Of a DNA stretch of 64,000 nt, positions 7,649 to 16,005 are shown piece after piece. The first letter of the stretch is position 1. Each line of letters starts with the position of its first letter. A model generated the notes under the pieces. The model did no database searches, was not told where the DNA came from, and saw nothing but the letters and a program-made list of their open reading frames with translations. Source of the DNA: JAOUGY01 sp050329955 (lineage in GTDB: Bacteria; Actinomycetota; Acidimicrobiia; Spongiisociales; ZC4RG35); NCBI GenBank assembly GCA_050329955.1, contig JBHJOH010000013.1, forward strand, positions 1 to 64,000, in the 5' to 3' direction. Made by a program: the position numbers and the translations under genes.

Positions 7649-8581
7649 TCAGGGCTCGAGAACGATCTTGCCGGTGGTGTGGCCGGTGAGGATCTGCCGA
7701 TGGGCTTCGGCCACCGAGTCGAGCGGATAGCGCTCGGCCACGAACACCCGGAGTCGCCCTTCCGTCACCAGCCGCACCAGTTCGAAGCGAGCGGCATTGC
7801 GGACCTCGGTGCCCGGGTCGGCTCCGGGGCCGCTGCCGAGCAGCTTGATACCGACCTCGCCGCCGCGGCCGAACGCCGCGATCGAGGCGATCCGGTGGCG
7901 ATCGGCCACCAGCGTCAGCGACACGTCGACCGCTTCGTCGGTGCCCACCAGGTCGATGGCAGCGTCGATGCCGTCGGGGGCCAGTGCCTGCACCCGCTCG
8001 CTGAGACCCTCGCCGTAGCTGATGGGCTCGGCGCCGAGTCGGCGAAGTTGGTCGTGGTTGCGGGTGCTGGCGGTGCCGATCACCCTGGCTCCTCGTACTG
8101 CGGCCAGCTGGACCGCCATCAGCCCGACGCCGCCGGCCGCCCCGTGCACCAGCACCGTGTCGCCCGTCTTCACGTCGGTGGCGGTGAGGGCGTGGAAGGC
8201 TGTGGTGCCGGTGAGCATCAACCCGGCGGCCTCGCCCCAGTCCATACCGTCCGGCTTGGGTACCAGCGCCGACCCCGCCACGACCATGCGGTCGGCGTAG
8301 GCGCCCGACACCGGAAAGGCGATCACCTCATCGCCAACCGTGACACCCGAATCCGAGCCCGCCTCGGTCACCACACCAGCCGCTTCGAATCCGAGGCGCA
8401 GCGGCAGCCTGGTGGGGTCGGTGCCGAACGCACCCGTGTACATCTTCACGTCGGCCGGGTTCACGCCCGCCGCTCTCACCTCGATCGCGGCCTGGTTCGG
8501 CGCCGGTGGAGCGAGTGTTTCCTCGACGAGGGTGAGCACTTCCGGGCCGCCGTAGGCGGTTGCGAGTACCTGACGGGTCAT
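7649..8581 (-). CDS. Zinc-independent quinone oxidoreductase-like NAD(P)H enzyme (MDR superfamily)
   Basis: A 310-residue medium-chain reductase. The catalytic GroES-like domain comes first (VRAAGVNPADVK), followed by the Rossmann domain with the nucleotide motif VHGAAGGVGLMAVQLA at about residues 145-160. It lacks the cysteine zinc-site cluster, so it belongs with quinone oxidoreductase/crotonyl-reductase-like members. These reduce quinones or enones with NADPH; the substrate here is unknown. The gene is monocistronic and convergent with the two-component operon. The Shine-Dalgarno sequence is weak. Confidence 0.9.
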   Translation of the reverse strand: MTRQVLATAYGGPEVLTLVEETLAPPAPNQAAIEVRAAGVNPADVKMYTGAFGTDPTRLPLRLGFEAAGVVTEAGSDSGVTVGDEVIAFPVSGAYADRMVVAGSALVPKPDGMDWGEAAGLMLTGTTAFHALTATDVKTGDTVLVHGAAGGVGLMAVQLAAVRGARVIGTASTRNHDQLRRLGAEPISYGEGLSERVQALAPDGIDAAIDLVGTDEAVDVSLTLVADRHRIASIAAFGRGGEVGIKLLGSGPGADPGTEVRNAARFELVRLVTEGRLRVFVAERYPLDSVAEAHRQILTGHTTGKIVLEP

Positions 8582-8691
8582 GGAGAGAACCTACACGTGG
8601 ATCCGGCGAAGGCGTCAGCGACTGATCGAACCGGCCGGTATCGGACCGTTAGGTAGAATTGCGGATCTCGCAGCACGAGGTGGTTCCGCCA

Positions 8692-9711
8692 ATGAGCCTT
8701 GATCGCATCCAGGCCGCCCTGCTCGGCGGTGCGGTCGGCGACGCCCTCGGTGCCGGCGTCGAGTTCTCGACCCTGGCCGACATCCGGGCTCGGTTCGGCC
8801 CGGCCGGGGTCACCGGCTTCGTGTCCGCCTACGGCCGGCTCGGGGCGATCACCGACGACACCCAGATGACACTGTTCACCGGCGAAGGGCTGATCCGGGC
8901 CTATCAGCGGTTCGGCGAGAAGGGCATCGTCGACCCGCCTTCGGTCATCCACCGTGCCTACCTGCGTTGGCTCGACACCCAGGGCATCCAGGGTGACGGG
9001 TCCACCAGTTGGCTGGCTTCGACGCCGGACATGCGCCATCGCCGGGCCCCCGGCAACACCTGCCTGTCGGCGTTGCAGTCCGGCGTGATGGGCACCCTCG
9101 ACACCCCGATCAACAACTCGAAAGGATGCGGCGGCGTGATGCGGATCGCCCCCATCGGACTGGTGATCGACGACCCGTTCGACCTCGCCGCCGAAGCTGC
9201 CGCCATCACCCACGGCCACCCGTCGGGGTTCCTGTCGTCGGGTGCATTGGCGGTGATGTTGCGGGCGTTGGTGAAGGGCGGGACCCTGGCCGAAGCCGTG
9301 GGCGACGGGTTCCGTTCGCTCGACGGTCGTCCCGGCGCCGCCGAGACCATCGACGCCCTGGGAGCCGCCATCGCTCTGTCACAACACGGAGCGCCGACGC
9401 CCGAGACAGTCGAGACCCTGGGGGGCGGATGGGTCGGGGAGCAAGCGCTCGCCATCGCCGTCTACTGCGCCCTGGTGGCCGAAGACTTCGACAGCGGCGT
9501 CATCCTGGCTGCCAACCACTCGGGCGACTCCGACTCCACCGCCTCGATCGCCGGGCAGCTGCTGGGGGCGGTGGGCGGGACGGAAGTCATCGCCGATCGT
9601 TGGCTGGAGCAGTTGGAGTTGCGGGCCGAGATCGAACGGATCGCCGCAGACCTTCATCGGTACCTGGTGTTGGAAGAGGAGATCCCATGGGACGAGTATC
9701 CGGGCTCATGA
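8692..9711 (+). CDS. ADP-ribosylglycohydrolase (DraG) family protein
   Basis: A 339-residue all-helical hydrolase. The Mg-binding motifs are present: AITDDTQMTL near residue 55 and the late HSGDSDSTASIAGQLLGA near residue 285. The family removes ADP-ribose from protein arginines or related substrates. ATG 8692 is preferred because CGAGGTGG lies about 10 nt upstream and the sequence after it matches the family start (RIQAALLGGAVGDALG). TAGAAT at 8654-8659 is a possible -10 box. Its stop overlaps the ATG at 9708 inside the next gene, so the two form an operon. Confidence 0.92.
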   Translation: MSLDRIQAALLGGAVGDALGAGVEFSTLADIRARFGPAGVTGFVSAYGRLGAITDDTQMTLFTGEGLIRAYQRFGEKGIVDPPSVIHRAYLRWLDTQGIQGDGSTSWLASTPDMRHRRAPGNTCLSALQSGVMGTLDTPINNSKGCGGVMRIAPIGLVIDDPFDLAAEAAAITHGHPSGFLSSGALAVMLRALVKGGTLAEAVGDGFRSLDGRPGAAETIDALGAAIALSQHGAPTPETVETLGGGWVGEQALAIAVYCALVAEDFDSGVILAANHSGDSDSTASIAGQLLGAVGGTEVIADRWLEQLELRAEIERIAADLHRYLVLEEEIPWDEYPGS

Positions 9712-10043
9712 CACCCGCCGACCTGTCCCGGGCATTCCTCGATGCCTACAACCGCCGTGACGCCGACACCATGCGGGGGTTGCTCGGCGCCGAGTTCAGC
9801 TACGTCCGTCCCGGGCCGGTGACGCTGGAGGGCGTCGACCGGGTGATGGACCGCTATGCCAAGGACTGGGAGGCCGTCGGCGCAACCCTTCGGGTGCGGC
9901 ACCTGATGGAGGTTGGCCCCGAGGTGGTGATGGAGATCACCATCGACCGTCCGGACGGCGTCTCGATCGAGGCGGTGGTGCTTCACCGCTGGGAAAATGA
10001 GTGGTTGGTCCGCTACCGCTTGTACCGGGATGTGATCGACTGA
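9687..10043 (+). CDS. NTF2/SnoaL-like domain protein
   Basis: A small alpha+beta-barrel protein, about 118 residues, with the SnoaL-like pattern LSRAFLDAYNRRDADTMRGLL followed by a curved sheet ending VRYRLYRDV. Two starts are possible: ATG 9687, preceded by GAGGAG five bases upstream and inside the previous gene, and ATG 9708, which overlaps the preceding stop. I chose 9687 for its ribosome-binding site. Such proteins can be isomerases, hydrolases or simple ligand binders; the role here is unknown. Confidence 0.8.
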   Translation: MGRVSGLMTPADLSRAFLDAYNRRDADTMRGLLGAEFSYVRPGPVTLEGVDRVMDRYAKDWEAVGATLRVRHLMEVGPEVVMEITIDRPDGVSIEAVVLHRWENEWLVRYRLYRDVID

Positions 10044-10122
10044 TCCTGGCCCGAGGTCCGACATCGACTCCCTGGGGCTCACGCCGCCTTGTGTGCACTT
10101 TGGACCTACCGACGGGCACCTT

Positions 10123-10349
10123 CATGCGTCGACTCCTTGCCACCACGACTCTCGCGTCCCTGCGTGCCGGATGTTGATGTGTTCTCCGATGACATCGGGT
10201 CGGTCTTCGAGGCCGACATCAACCGGGTGGCTGCTGCCGGGGTGGCTCGTGGCTGCAACCCGCCTGCCAATGATGCGTTCTGTCCGGACCAGGTGGTGAC
10301 CCGGGGTCAGATGGCGGCGTTGCTGGTGCGGGGCTTCTTCACCGACTGA
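10123..10349 (+). pseudogene. Broken S-layer-homology (SLH) protein remnant
   Basis: ATG 10123 opens a signal-peptide-like start (MRRLLATTTLASL) that ends at a TGA after 17 codons. In the next frame, without its own good start, follows one clear SLH repeat: VFSDDIGSVFEADINRV, then RGCNPPANDAFCPDQVVTRGQMAALLVR. Intact proteins of this type carry several SLH repeats plus a large extracellular part. The frameshift near 10170, a single repeat and a length of about 75 codons indicate a decayed gene. This SLH style is frequent in Acidimicrobiia-like genomes (from memory). Confidence 0.7.
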
Positions 10350-10374
10350 TCCCGTCGCACGTCTTCCGTGCTGG

Positions 10375-11841
10375 TCAGCCCGAACCCAGGGTCGAATCCT
10401 GGGTTCGGGCCTCGCGAGCCTCGGCGGCGGCGACGATGCCACGCGCCATCCTCGGGAAGATCAGTCCGTGGAAGGGGACGAGGGCGTACCAGTAGAGCCG
10501 GCCGAACAGGCCACGGGGAACGAACCACGCTGTCTGGACCAGGCTGCTGCCGGTGTCGGTCGGAGTCACCCGCCAGCTGAGCCAGGCCTCGCCCGGCAAC
10601 AACATCTCGGCCTTGAGGTCGAGTGAGACACCCGGCTCGATGCCCACCACCCGCCAGAAGTCGAGCGGCTCGCCCATGTTCACCTGCTCCGGGTGGCGTC
10701 GTCCGCGCCGCAGGCCGGCGCCGCCGAACAGCTTGTCGACCAGCCCGCGGATGCTCCAGGCCCAGTTGGCGGCGTAGTAGCCGTTCACCCCGCCCACCCG
10801 CATGAACGCCCATGCCACGTCGTCGGCGGATGCCGCCGCCTCGATGGTGCGGCGGTTACGCAGGATGGTCCCGAAGGCGTGGTCGGGGTCCGAGGGCATC
10901 GGATCGGACGGCTGCCACGAGCCCCGCCCCCACCGGGTGGGAATGTCCGAGCCGCGAGTGCGTTCCAAGGCAAGGTTGACCGCCTCGTCGTATCCGATCC
11001 GGACCAGCGGGATCAGCTCGTCGGCGGAAGGATCGGTTACCACCACCTCGTGTTGGAGGCTGTCGACCAGGTGGGCGGCGACCCCGTTGGAAAGGGGTGT
11101 GACGAGCCCGACCCAGCGGGCCGACAAGCCCAATGAGAGCACAGGGACCCTGATGAGCACCCGGCGTCGCAGGCCGGCCACTTTGGCGTATCGGTGCATC
11201 ATGTCGGCGTAGCTCAACACATCGGGCCCGCCGATCTCGATGATGCGTCCGGCCGTGTCGGGATGGTCGAGCGCTCCGGCCAGGTAGGCCAGCACATCGC
11301 GGATGGCGATCGGCTGGCAGCGGGTGGTGACCCACTTGGGCGTCACCATCACCGGCAGCACCTCGGTGAGGTGGCGGGTCATCTCGAAGGACAGTGATCC
11401 CGACCCGATGATCACCGCCGCCCGGAATTCGGTCACCGGCACGCTGCTTTCGGAGAGGATACGCCCGACCTCCTGTCGGCTCGCCAGGTGCGGCGAGAGA
11501 TCGCCCCGACCCAACCCCCCCAGATAGATGATGCGGCTCAGCCCCGCCGCGGCGGCCCCGTCGGCCAGGTTGATGGCGGCCTGGCGGTCGACATCTTCGA
11601 AGTCTGACCGTTCCATCGAATGCACCAGGTAGTAGGCGGCATCCATGCCCTCGAGGGCGCTGGCCAGGGAGTCCCGATCCAGCATGTCGGCCGAGACGAC
11701 GTCGACTTCGGCTCGCCACGGATACGACCCGAGCGAAGCCGGGCGCCGTGTCACCGCTCTCACCGAGTGCCCGCGCTCGAGGAGCAGCGGGATCAAACGA
11801 CCACCCACGTACCCACTGGCACCGAACACGACGACCTTCAT
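10375..11841 (-). CDS. NAD(P)-binding SDR-type protein with C-terminal DUF2867 domain
   Basis: A 488-residue two-domain protein. Residues 1-220 are an atypical short-chain dehydrogenase/NmrA-like Rossmann domain (VVVFGASGYVGGRLIP; MDAAYYLVHSM). Residues about 320-480 match the DUF2867 START-like domain (NGYYAANWAW, LWYALVPFHGLIF-like ending). This fusion is widespread in actinobacteria but has no proven reaction. The start at 11841 is supported by GAGGT seven bases upstream; a 15-residue longer frame exists. The gene stands alone, divergent from the GNAT gene. Confidence 0.87.
   Translation of the reverse strand: MKVVVFGASGYVGGRLIPLLLERGHSVRAVTRRPASLGSYPWRAEVDVVSADMLDRDSLASALEGMDAAYYLVHSMERSDFEDVDRQAAINLADGAAAAGLSRIIYLGGLGRGDLSPHLASRQEVGRILSESSVPVTEFRAAVIIGSGSLSFEMTRHLTEVLPVMVTPKWVTTRCQPIAIRDVLAYLAGALDHPDTAGRIIEIGGPDVLSYADMMHRYAKVAGLRRRVLIRVPVLSLGLSARWVGLVTPLSNGVAAHLVDSLQHEVVVTDPSADELIPLVRIGYDEAVNLALERTRGSDIPTRWGRGSWQPSDPMPSDPDHAFGTILRNRRTIEAAASADDVAWAFMRVGGVNGYYAANWAWSIRGLVDKLFGGAGLRRGRRHPEQVNMGEPLDFWRVVGIEPGVSLDLKAEMLLPGEAWLSWRVTPTDTGSSLVQTAWFVPRGLFGRLYWYALVPFHGLIFPRMARGIVAAAEAREARTQDSTLGSG
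10378..10410. terminator. 13-bp perfect stem-loop at the end of the minus-strand gene
   Basis: GCCCGAACCCAGG (10378-10390) pairs with CCTGGGTTCGGGC (10398-10410) around a 7-base loop. It sits in the last codons of the minus-strand gene and just after the SLH remnant, and could stop transcription from either side. No T-run accompanies it. Confidence 0.5.
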
Positions 11842-11956
11842 GGAGTGACCTCGGCCGGTACCAGGCGATTCAAATGACATGACCACCCCCCAACCCTACG
11901 ACTGCCAGTGGCGAACCGTGCATCGCTTGCCCCGCTGATCTGCTGGAGTACGCCCC

Positions 11957-12469
11957 ATGACGATGGATCTGGACATCAGGCGCATCGACTCCACATGCGG
12001 CCCCGAAGCCGTCGAGGTCATCAACACCGCCGCCGCCTGGTACGCCGAGTTCCTTCCGCCGGGTGAGTTCGACGGAATCGAGATGGACCTGGAGCAGTGG
12101 CTCGCCGAGGGTCGAAGGCTCACCTGGTACGGAGCGTTTCGCGATGGGCGGTTGCTGGGCGTGATGGGGCTCGAATACGTGCGGGAGGTGGCGCTGTTCC
12201 GCCACGCCTACATCCTGCCCTCCGAGCAGCGCAGGGGGGTGGCGGCCGCGTTGCAGGCGCGGATCACCGAGGATCTTCGTCCGGTCGAGCGGGTGCTGGT
12301 CGGCACCTACGCCGCCAATCACAAGGCGCGTGGCGTGCTGGAGAAGGGCGGATACCGGTTGGTGGAGGACTCGGAGGCCGAGCTGCGCCGCTACTGGGAC
12401 ATTCCGGAGCACCGGCTGGCCTCGTCGGTTGTCTACGAGTTGAGAACCGATCTGAGACGATCGACGTAG
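11957..12469 (+). CDS. GNAT-family N-acetyltransferase
   Basis: A 170-residue single-domain acetyltransferase. The acetyl-CoA-binding segment reads ILPSEQRRGVAAALQ (Q/R-x-x-G-x-A/G type), followed by VGTYAANHKARGVLEKGGYRLVED, the usual asparagine-rich motif B. The substrate is unknown. GGAG lies 11 nt before the ATG. The end overlaps the convergent hypothetical gene by 37 bp. Confidence 0.88.
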   Translation: MTMDLDIRRIDSTCGPEAVEVINTAAAWYAEFLPPGEFDGIEMDLEQWLAEGRRLTWYGAFRDGRLLGVMGLEYVREVALFRHAYILPSEQRRGVAAALQARITEDLRPVERVLVGTYAANHKARGVLEKGGYRLVEDSEAELRRYWDIPEHRLASSVVYELRTDLRRST

Positions 12470-12795
12470 GCCGGATCGGATGTCCGTGCCTGGACGACGT
12501 CGATCGGCGCCTCCAAGCCGCCCGGTGAAGAGCAATAGGCGAAAACGCGCCACCAGGCCGTCGCCGAGGTCGCCGAGGTCGCCGACGCCGTGAGGTCCGC
12601 TCCAGACAGTTCGGTGTCGTTCCAGTGAGTCATCCGGTAGGAGACCTCGACATCCCAGTCCTGGTTCCGCCCTCGCCACCTGAAGGTGTCGTCGTACGGA
12701 CACCAGGGAGGGGCCACCCGGTCCATCGGGGTGGCACCGGTGGCGGTGTCGAACGCCTCGTCGCAGACCTCGCAGATCGGTGGTTTCACCACCAA
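12433..12795 (-). CDS. Hypothetical 120-residue protein with a CxxC motif
   Basis: I recognise no family. The N terminus has CEVCDEAF, a single CxxC that could bind a metal, followed by a Trp/Asp/Arg-rich stretch (WRGRNQDWDVEVSYRMTHW) and a SATSAT microrepeat caused by a GTCGCCGAG DNA repeat near 12560. The start is TTG, GTG or GTG among codons 12795-12787 and no strong Shine-Dalgarno is present. It overlaps the GNAT gene tail to tail. It could be a real small gene; confidence is limited. Confidence 0.45.
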   Translation of the reverse strand: MVVKPPICEVCDEAFDTATGATPMDRVAPPWCPYDDTFRWRGRNQDWDVEVSYRMTHWNDTELSGADLTASATSATSATAWWRVFAYCSSPGGLEAPIDVVQARTSDPAYVDRLRSVLNS

Positions 12796-12840
12796 CGAGC
12801 TACCGCCCGCATCCGGTCCCAGAACGAGAAAGAGAGCGGG

Positions 12841-13887
12841 TCAGCTCCTCAGGTTCGAGGCGAGCTGTTGGAGGAACTCGGCTGCTGGAGCACCGTCGAC
12901 GAAGGCGTGATCGAACGTCAGCGACAGTGTCATCTGCGCCCCTACCGCCACCGTCCCGTCGGGGGTCACCACCGGGACCTTGCGGATGGCGCCCATACCG
13001 AGGATGGCAACCTGCGGCAGGTTGATGACGGGCGTGAACCCGTCGACGCCGTATCCGCCCAGATTGGTGACGGTGAAGGTCCCGCCCTCGTAGTCGGCGT
13101 TGACCAGCGCCTTGTCCCGGGCGCGTTGGGCCAGCGCCCGGATCTCCTCGGCCACCTCGTCCACCGACTTGGCCGCCGGATCTCTCAGCACCGGTGCCAC
13201 CAGTCCCTCATCGGTCTGGATCGCCACCGCCACGTGGGCGGTTGCGGCCGGCGTGAAGACGTCACCCTGGCGACGTCCGTTCAGATCAGGATGGTCCAAC
13301 AGAACCTGGGCGGCGGCCCGCACCACCTTGGCGGTGACATTGGCGGGTGTGCTCGAACCCAACTCCACCGTGGCGAACAGTGTCACCGGCGCGGTCTCGG
13401 CCTGGCTCCGGCGCATGTTGCGGGCGATCACCGCCCGCAACGGCGTCATGGCGGTGGGGTCGGGCCCGGCTGAGGCGGCGTGGACGTCGGCCTCGGTGAT
13501 GCGACCCCCAGGACCGCTCCCGGACACCGAGGCGATGTCCACCCCCAGTTCCCGGGCCAGTCGTTTGGCGGCGGGCGAAGCCGCCACCGGCGGTGCGATC
13601 GGCGCAGCAACCGCCCCGGGGGTCGTCACCGCCGCCGGGGCGGGCGTTGTGACCGCGTCGACGATTCGGCAGATCGGTCGGCCCTGGGGGACCGGGTCGT
13701 TGATGACGACCCGGTCCACCACGTAGCCCGCCGATGGTGCCCGCACCTCGTCGGCCGTCTTCTCGGCCTGCACCTCGGCGATGAGCTGTCCCTCGGCACA
13801 CGCCTGGCCGTCGTCGACGAACCAGGCGGTGACGACACCGTCCTCGCCTTCGCCGGTGATGACCGGCATCGTCACTTCCATGCTCAT
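12841..13887 (-). CDS. Dihydrolipoamide acyltransferase (E2), acetoin dehydrogenase type
   Basis: A 348-residue E2 component. One lipoyl domain (about 1-78) has the swinging-arm lysine in VQAEKTADEV. A Pro/Ala linker follows, then a peripheral-subunit-binding domain (SPAAKRLARELGVDIASVSG) and the catalytic domain with LTFDHAFVDGAPAAEFL, where His and Asp of the DHxxxDG motif are present. The single lipoyl domain and short length fit an AcoC-type E2. It starts 3 nt after the E1beta stop and is the last gene of the operon. No E3 lipoamide dehydrogenase gene follows, so the complex must borrow one from elsewhere. Confidence 0.92.
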   Translation of the reverse strand: MSMEVTMPVITGEGEDGVVTAWFVDDGQACAEGQLIAEVQAEKTADEVRAPSAGYVVDRVVINDPVPQGRPICRIVDAVTTPAPAAVTTPGAVAAPIAPPVAASPAAKRLARELGVDIASVSGSGPGGRITEADVHAASAGPDPTAMTPLRAVIARNMRRSQAETAPVTLFATVELGSSTPANVTAKVVRAAAQVLLDHPDLNGRRQGDVFTPAATAHVAVAIQTDEGLVAPVLRDPAAKSVDEVAEEIRALAQRARDKALVNADYEGGTFTVTNLGGYGVDGFTPVINLPQVAILGMGAIRKVPVVTPDGTVAVGAQMTLSLTFDHAFVDGAPAAEFLQQLASNLRS

Positions 13888-13890
13888 CGC

Positions 13891-14910
13891 TCAGCCCGAG
13901 ACCAGTGCCCTGGCAGCCGCAGTGATCCGGTCGACCGACGGCAATGCCCATGTCTCCAACGGATGGCTGTAGGGGATGGGCGTGTCGGGCGTCGCCACCC
14001 GCACCGGGGGAGCGTCGAGATAGTCGAAGGCTCCCTCGACCACGGTGGTGATGACCTCGCCGGTCATCCCGAAGCTCTGGTAGTCCTCGTCGACGACCAT
14101 CAGTCGATGGGTCTTCTGGACGCTGGCGACGATCGCCTCCCGATCGAGCGGGACCAACGAACGCAGGTCGATGACCTCTGCCGAGATCCCCTCGGAGGCC
14201 AACTGCTCGGCGGCATCGAGCGCCTTGTGGACCGACAGTCCGACGGTGACGATCGAGAGGTCGGTGCCCTCCCGGGCGATGGCCGCCTTGCCGATCTCCA
14301 CCTCGTAGGCCTCCTCGGGAACGACCCCGGTCGCCCGCGGGTTGTTGACCATCCATCCGAGGCCCAACACGCCCTTGTGGAACATGTAGACCACCGGGTT
14401 GTCGTCGCGAATGGCTGCGATCATCAGGCCCTTGGCGTCGTAGGGATTGGAGGGCACCACCACCTTCATCCCAGGGAGGTGGGCGAACGTCCCCCACAAG
14501 GTCTGGGAGTGTTGCCCGGCGTCGGAGTACCCGCCGCCCACCGCGGTGGTGAGCACCATCGGCACCGTGATGTTGCCGCCGCTGAAGTAGTGGATCTTGG
14601 CCATGTTGTTGTAGATCTGGTCCATGCACACGCCGAAGAAGTCGACGAACATGAGCTCGACCACCGGCCGCAGCCCGTTGATGGCCGCCCCGACGGCGGC
14701 GCCGATGAAGGCCGTCTCCGAGATCGGGGTGTCCTTGACGCGCTCGGGGCCGTGGGTATTGAGCAGGCCCTCGGTGGCACCGAAGATGCCGCCGTACACT
14801 CCCACGTCCTCGCCCATCACGAACACGGAGTCGTCGACCGCCATCTCCTGGGAGATCGCCTCGGCGATTGCCTTCTGGGTTGTGAGCTTGCGATCGGTCA
14901 TGGCGGTCAT
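13891..14910 (-). CDS. E1 beta subunit (TPP-dependent acetoin/2-oxoacid dehydrogenase)
   Basis: A 339-residue transketolase-like subunit, with VFVMGEDVGVYGG and the conserved DTPISETAFIGAAVGAA near residue 65 that contacts TPP. Its start ATG shares one base with the stop of E1alpha. Together with E1alpha it performs the TPP-dependent cleavage and transfers the acyl unit to the E2 lipoyl arm. Acetoin is favoured over pyruvate because of the adjoining acoX gene. Confidence 0.92.
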   Translation of the reverse strand: MTAMTDRKLTTQKAIAEAISQEMAVDDSVFVMGEDVGVYGGIFGATEGLLNTHGPERVKDTPISETAFIGAAVGAAINGLRPVVELMFVDFFGVCMDQIYNNMAKIHYFSGGNITVPMVLTTAVGGGYSDAGQHSQTLWGTFAHLPGMKVVVPSNPYDAKGLMIAAIRDDNPVVYMFHKGVLGLGWMVNNPRATGVVPEEAYEVEIGKAAIAREGTDLSIVTVGLSVHKALDAAEQLASEGISAEVIDLRSLVPLDREAIVASVQKTHRLMVVDEDYQSFGMTGEVITTVVEGAFDYLDAPPVRVATPDTPIPYSHPLETWALPSVDRITAAARALVSG

Positions 14911-15959
14911 CACGTCACCGTCCTGGGTGCGAACACGTCCTCGAGCGTCGACTCGGGAGCGGGGTAGGGGCTGTTCATGGCGAAGCTGATCGCTTCCTCG
15001 ACCTCGGCATGCATGCGGCCCTGGATGTCCGCCATGTCCGCTTCGTTGAGCACACCCTCGTCCGACAGCCGCCGCCCGAACACCAGGAGGGGATCGCGGT
15101 CGTTCATCTCGGTCTTGAAGGCGTCGGAGCGGTAGGCATCGGCGTCGCCCTCGAAGTGCCCCCACAGTCGATCCGTCTTCACCTCGATCAGGCTGGGGCC
15201 ATCGCCCCGCCGCGCCCGGGCGATGGCTCCACCCATCACCTCGTAGACGGCGACCGGATCGTTCTCGGAAACCAGCACTCCGGGGATGCCGTAGGCCGAC
15301 GCCCGGTCGCTGTTGTCGGCTACGGCGGTCGATGCCGACTTGGGCACCGAGATGGCGTAGGCGTTGTCCTCGCAGATGAACACCACCGGGAGGGTCCACA
15401 GGGCGGCGAGGTTGAGCGACTCGTGGAATGCGCCCTGGTTGGCGGCGCCCTCACCGAAGAACGAAAGCGCCACGTTGTCGGTCTTGCGGTACTTGAAGGC
15501 CATGGCCGCCCCCACCGCCACCGGCATGCCCTCGCCGATGATGCCCGAGCATCCGAAGTTGGGCTGGATGGAGAACAGGTGCATGTGCCCGCCCTTGCCC
15601 CGACCCAATCCGGTCTCGCGGCCGAAGATCTCGGCTGCCATCCGGTTGAGGTCGACGCCCTGGGCGATGGCGACGTGGTGCGGCCGGTGGGTGGCGGTGA
15701 TGGCATCGCCGGGCTTCAGATGCGGTCGCATACCGACGGCCACCGGTTCCTGTCCGGCGGCGAGATGCATCTCTCCGGGAATGAGCCCGGCTGCGATGTC
15801 GAAGGCAGGGAGCTTGTCGGCGAAGTAGAGCTCCCGGATCCGCTCCTCGAAGCGACGGATCTTCACCATCGTGGAATACATGTCGACCAGGTGTTCACGG
15901 GGGATGTCCACGAACGGCCCTCCTCTCTTCAGGGCCGGCACCCGGGCGGCATCGGCCAT
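14910..15959 (-). CDS. E1 alpha subunit (TPP-dependent acetoin/2-oxoacid dehydrogenase)
   Basis: A 349-residue protein. The TPP/Mg motif runs from SFFGEGAANQGAFHESLNLA to CEDNAYA, a GEG...DN variant of the usual GDG...NN. GLGRGKGGHMHLF and the RxxGHxEGD-type segment (WGHFEGDADAYR) are also family features. It has an N-terminal extension of about 20 residues compared with AcoA. The gene follows acoX by 46 nt on the same strand and continues into E1beta and E2, so the four form one operon. Confidence 0.92.
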   Translation of the reverse strand: MADAARVPALKRGGPFVDIPREHLVDMYSTMVKIRRFEERIRELYFADKLPAFDIAAGLIPGEMHLAAGQEPVAVGMRPHLKPGDAITATHRPHHVAIAQGVDLNRMAAEIFGRETGLGRGKGGHMHLFSIQPNFGCSGIIGEGMPVAVGAAMAFKYRKTDNVALSFFGEGAANQGAFHESLNLAALWTLPVVFICEDNAYAISVPKSASTAVADNSDRASAYGIPGVLVSENDPVAVYEVMGGAIARARRGDGPSLIEVKTDRLWGHFEGDADAYRSDAFKTEMNDRDPLLVFGRRLSDEGVLNEADMADIQGRMHAEVEEAISFAMNSPYPAPESTLEDVFAPRTVT

Positions 15960-16005
15960 CCGATTCGGAACCTACCCCTACCGACAGCGGGGTGTCGGAC
16001 CCAGC

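Noticed and set aside
10385..10405. GGGTCGAATCCTG resembles a tRNA T-loop
   Set aside because: It is the tip of a perfect hairpin inside a coding sequence, with no acceptor, D or anticodon stems around it.
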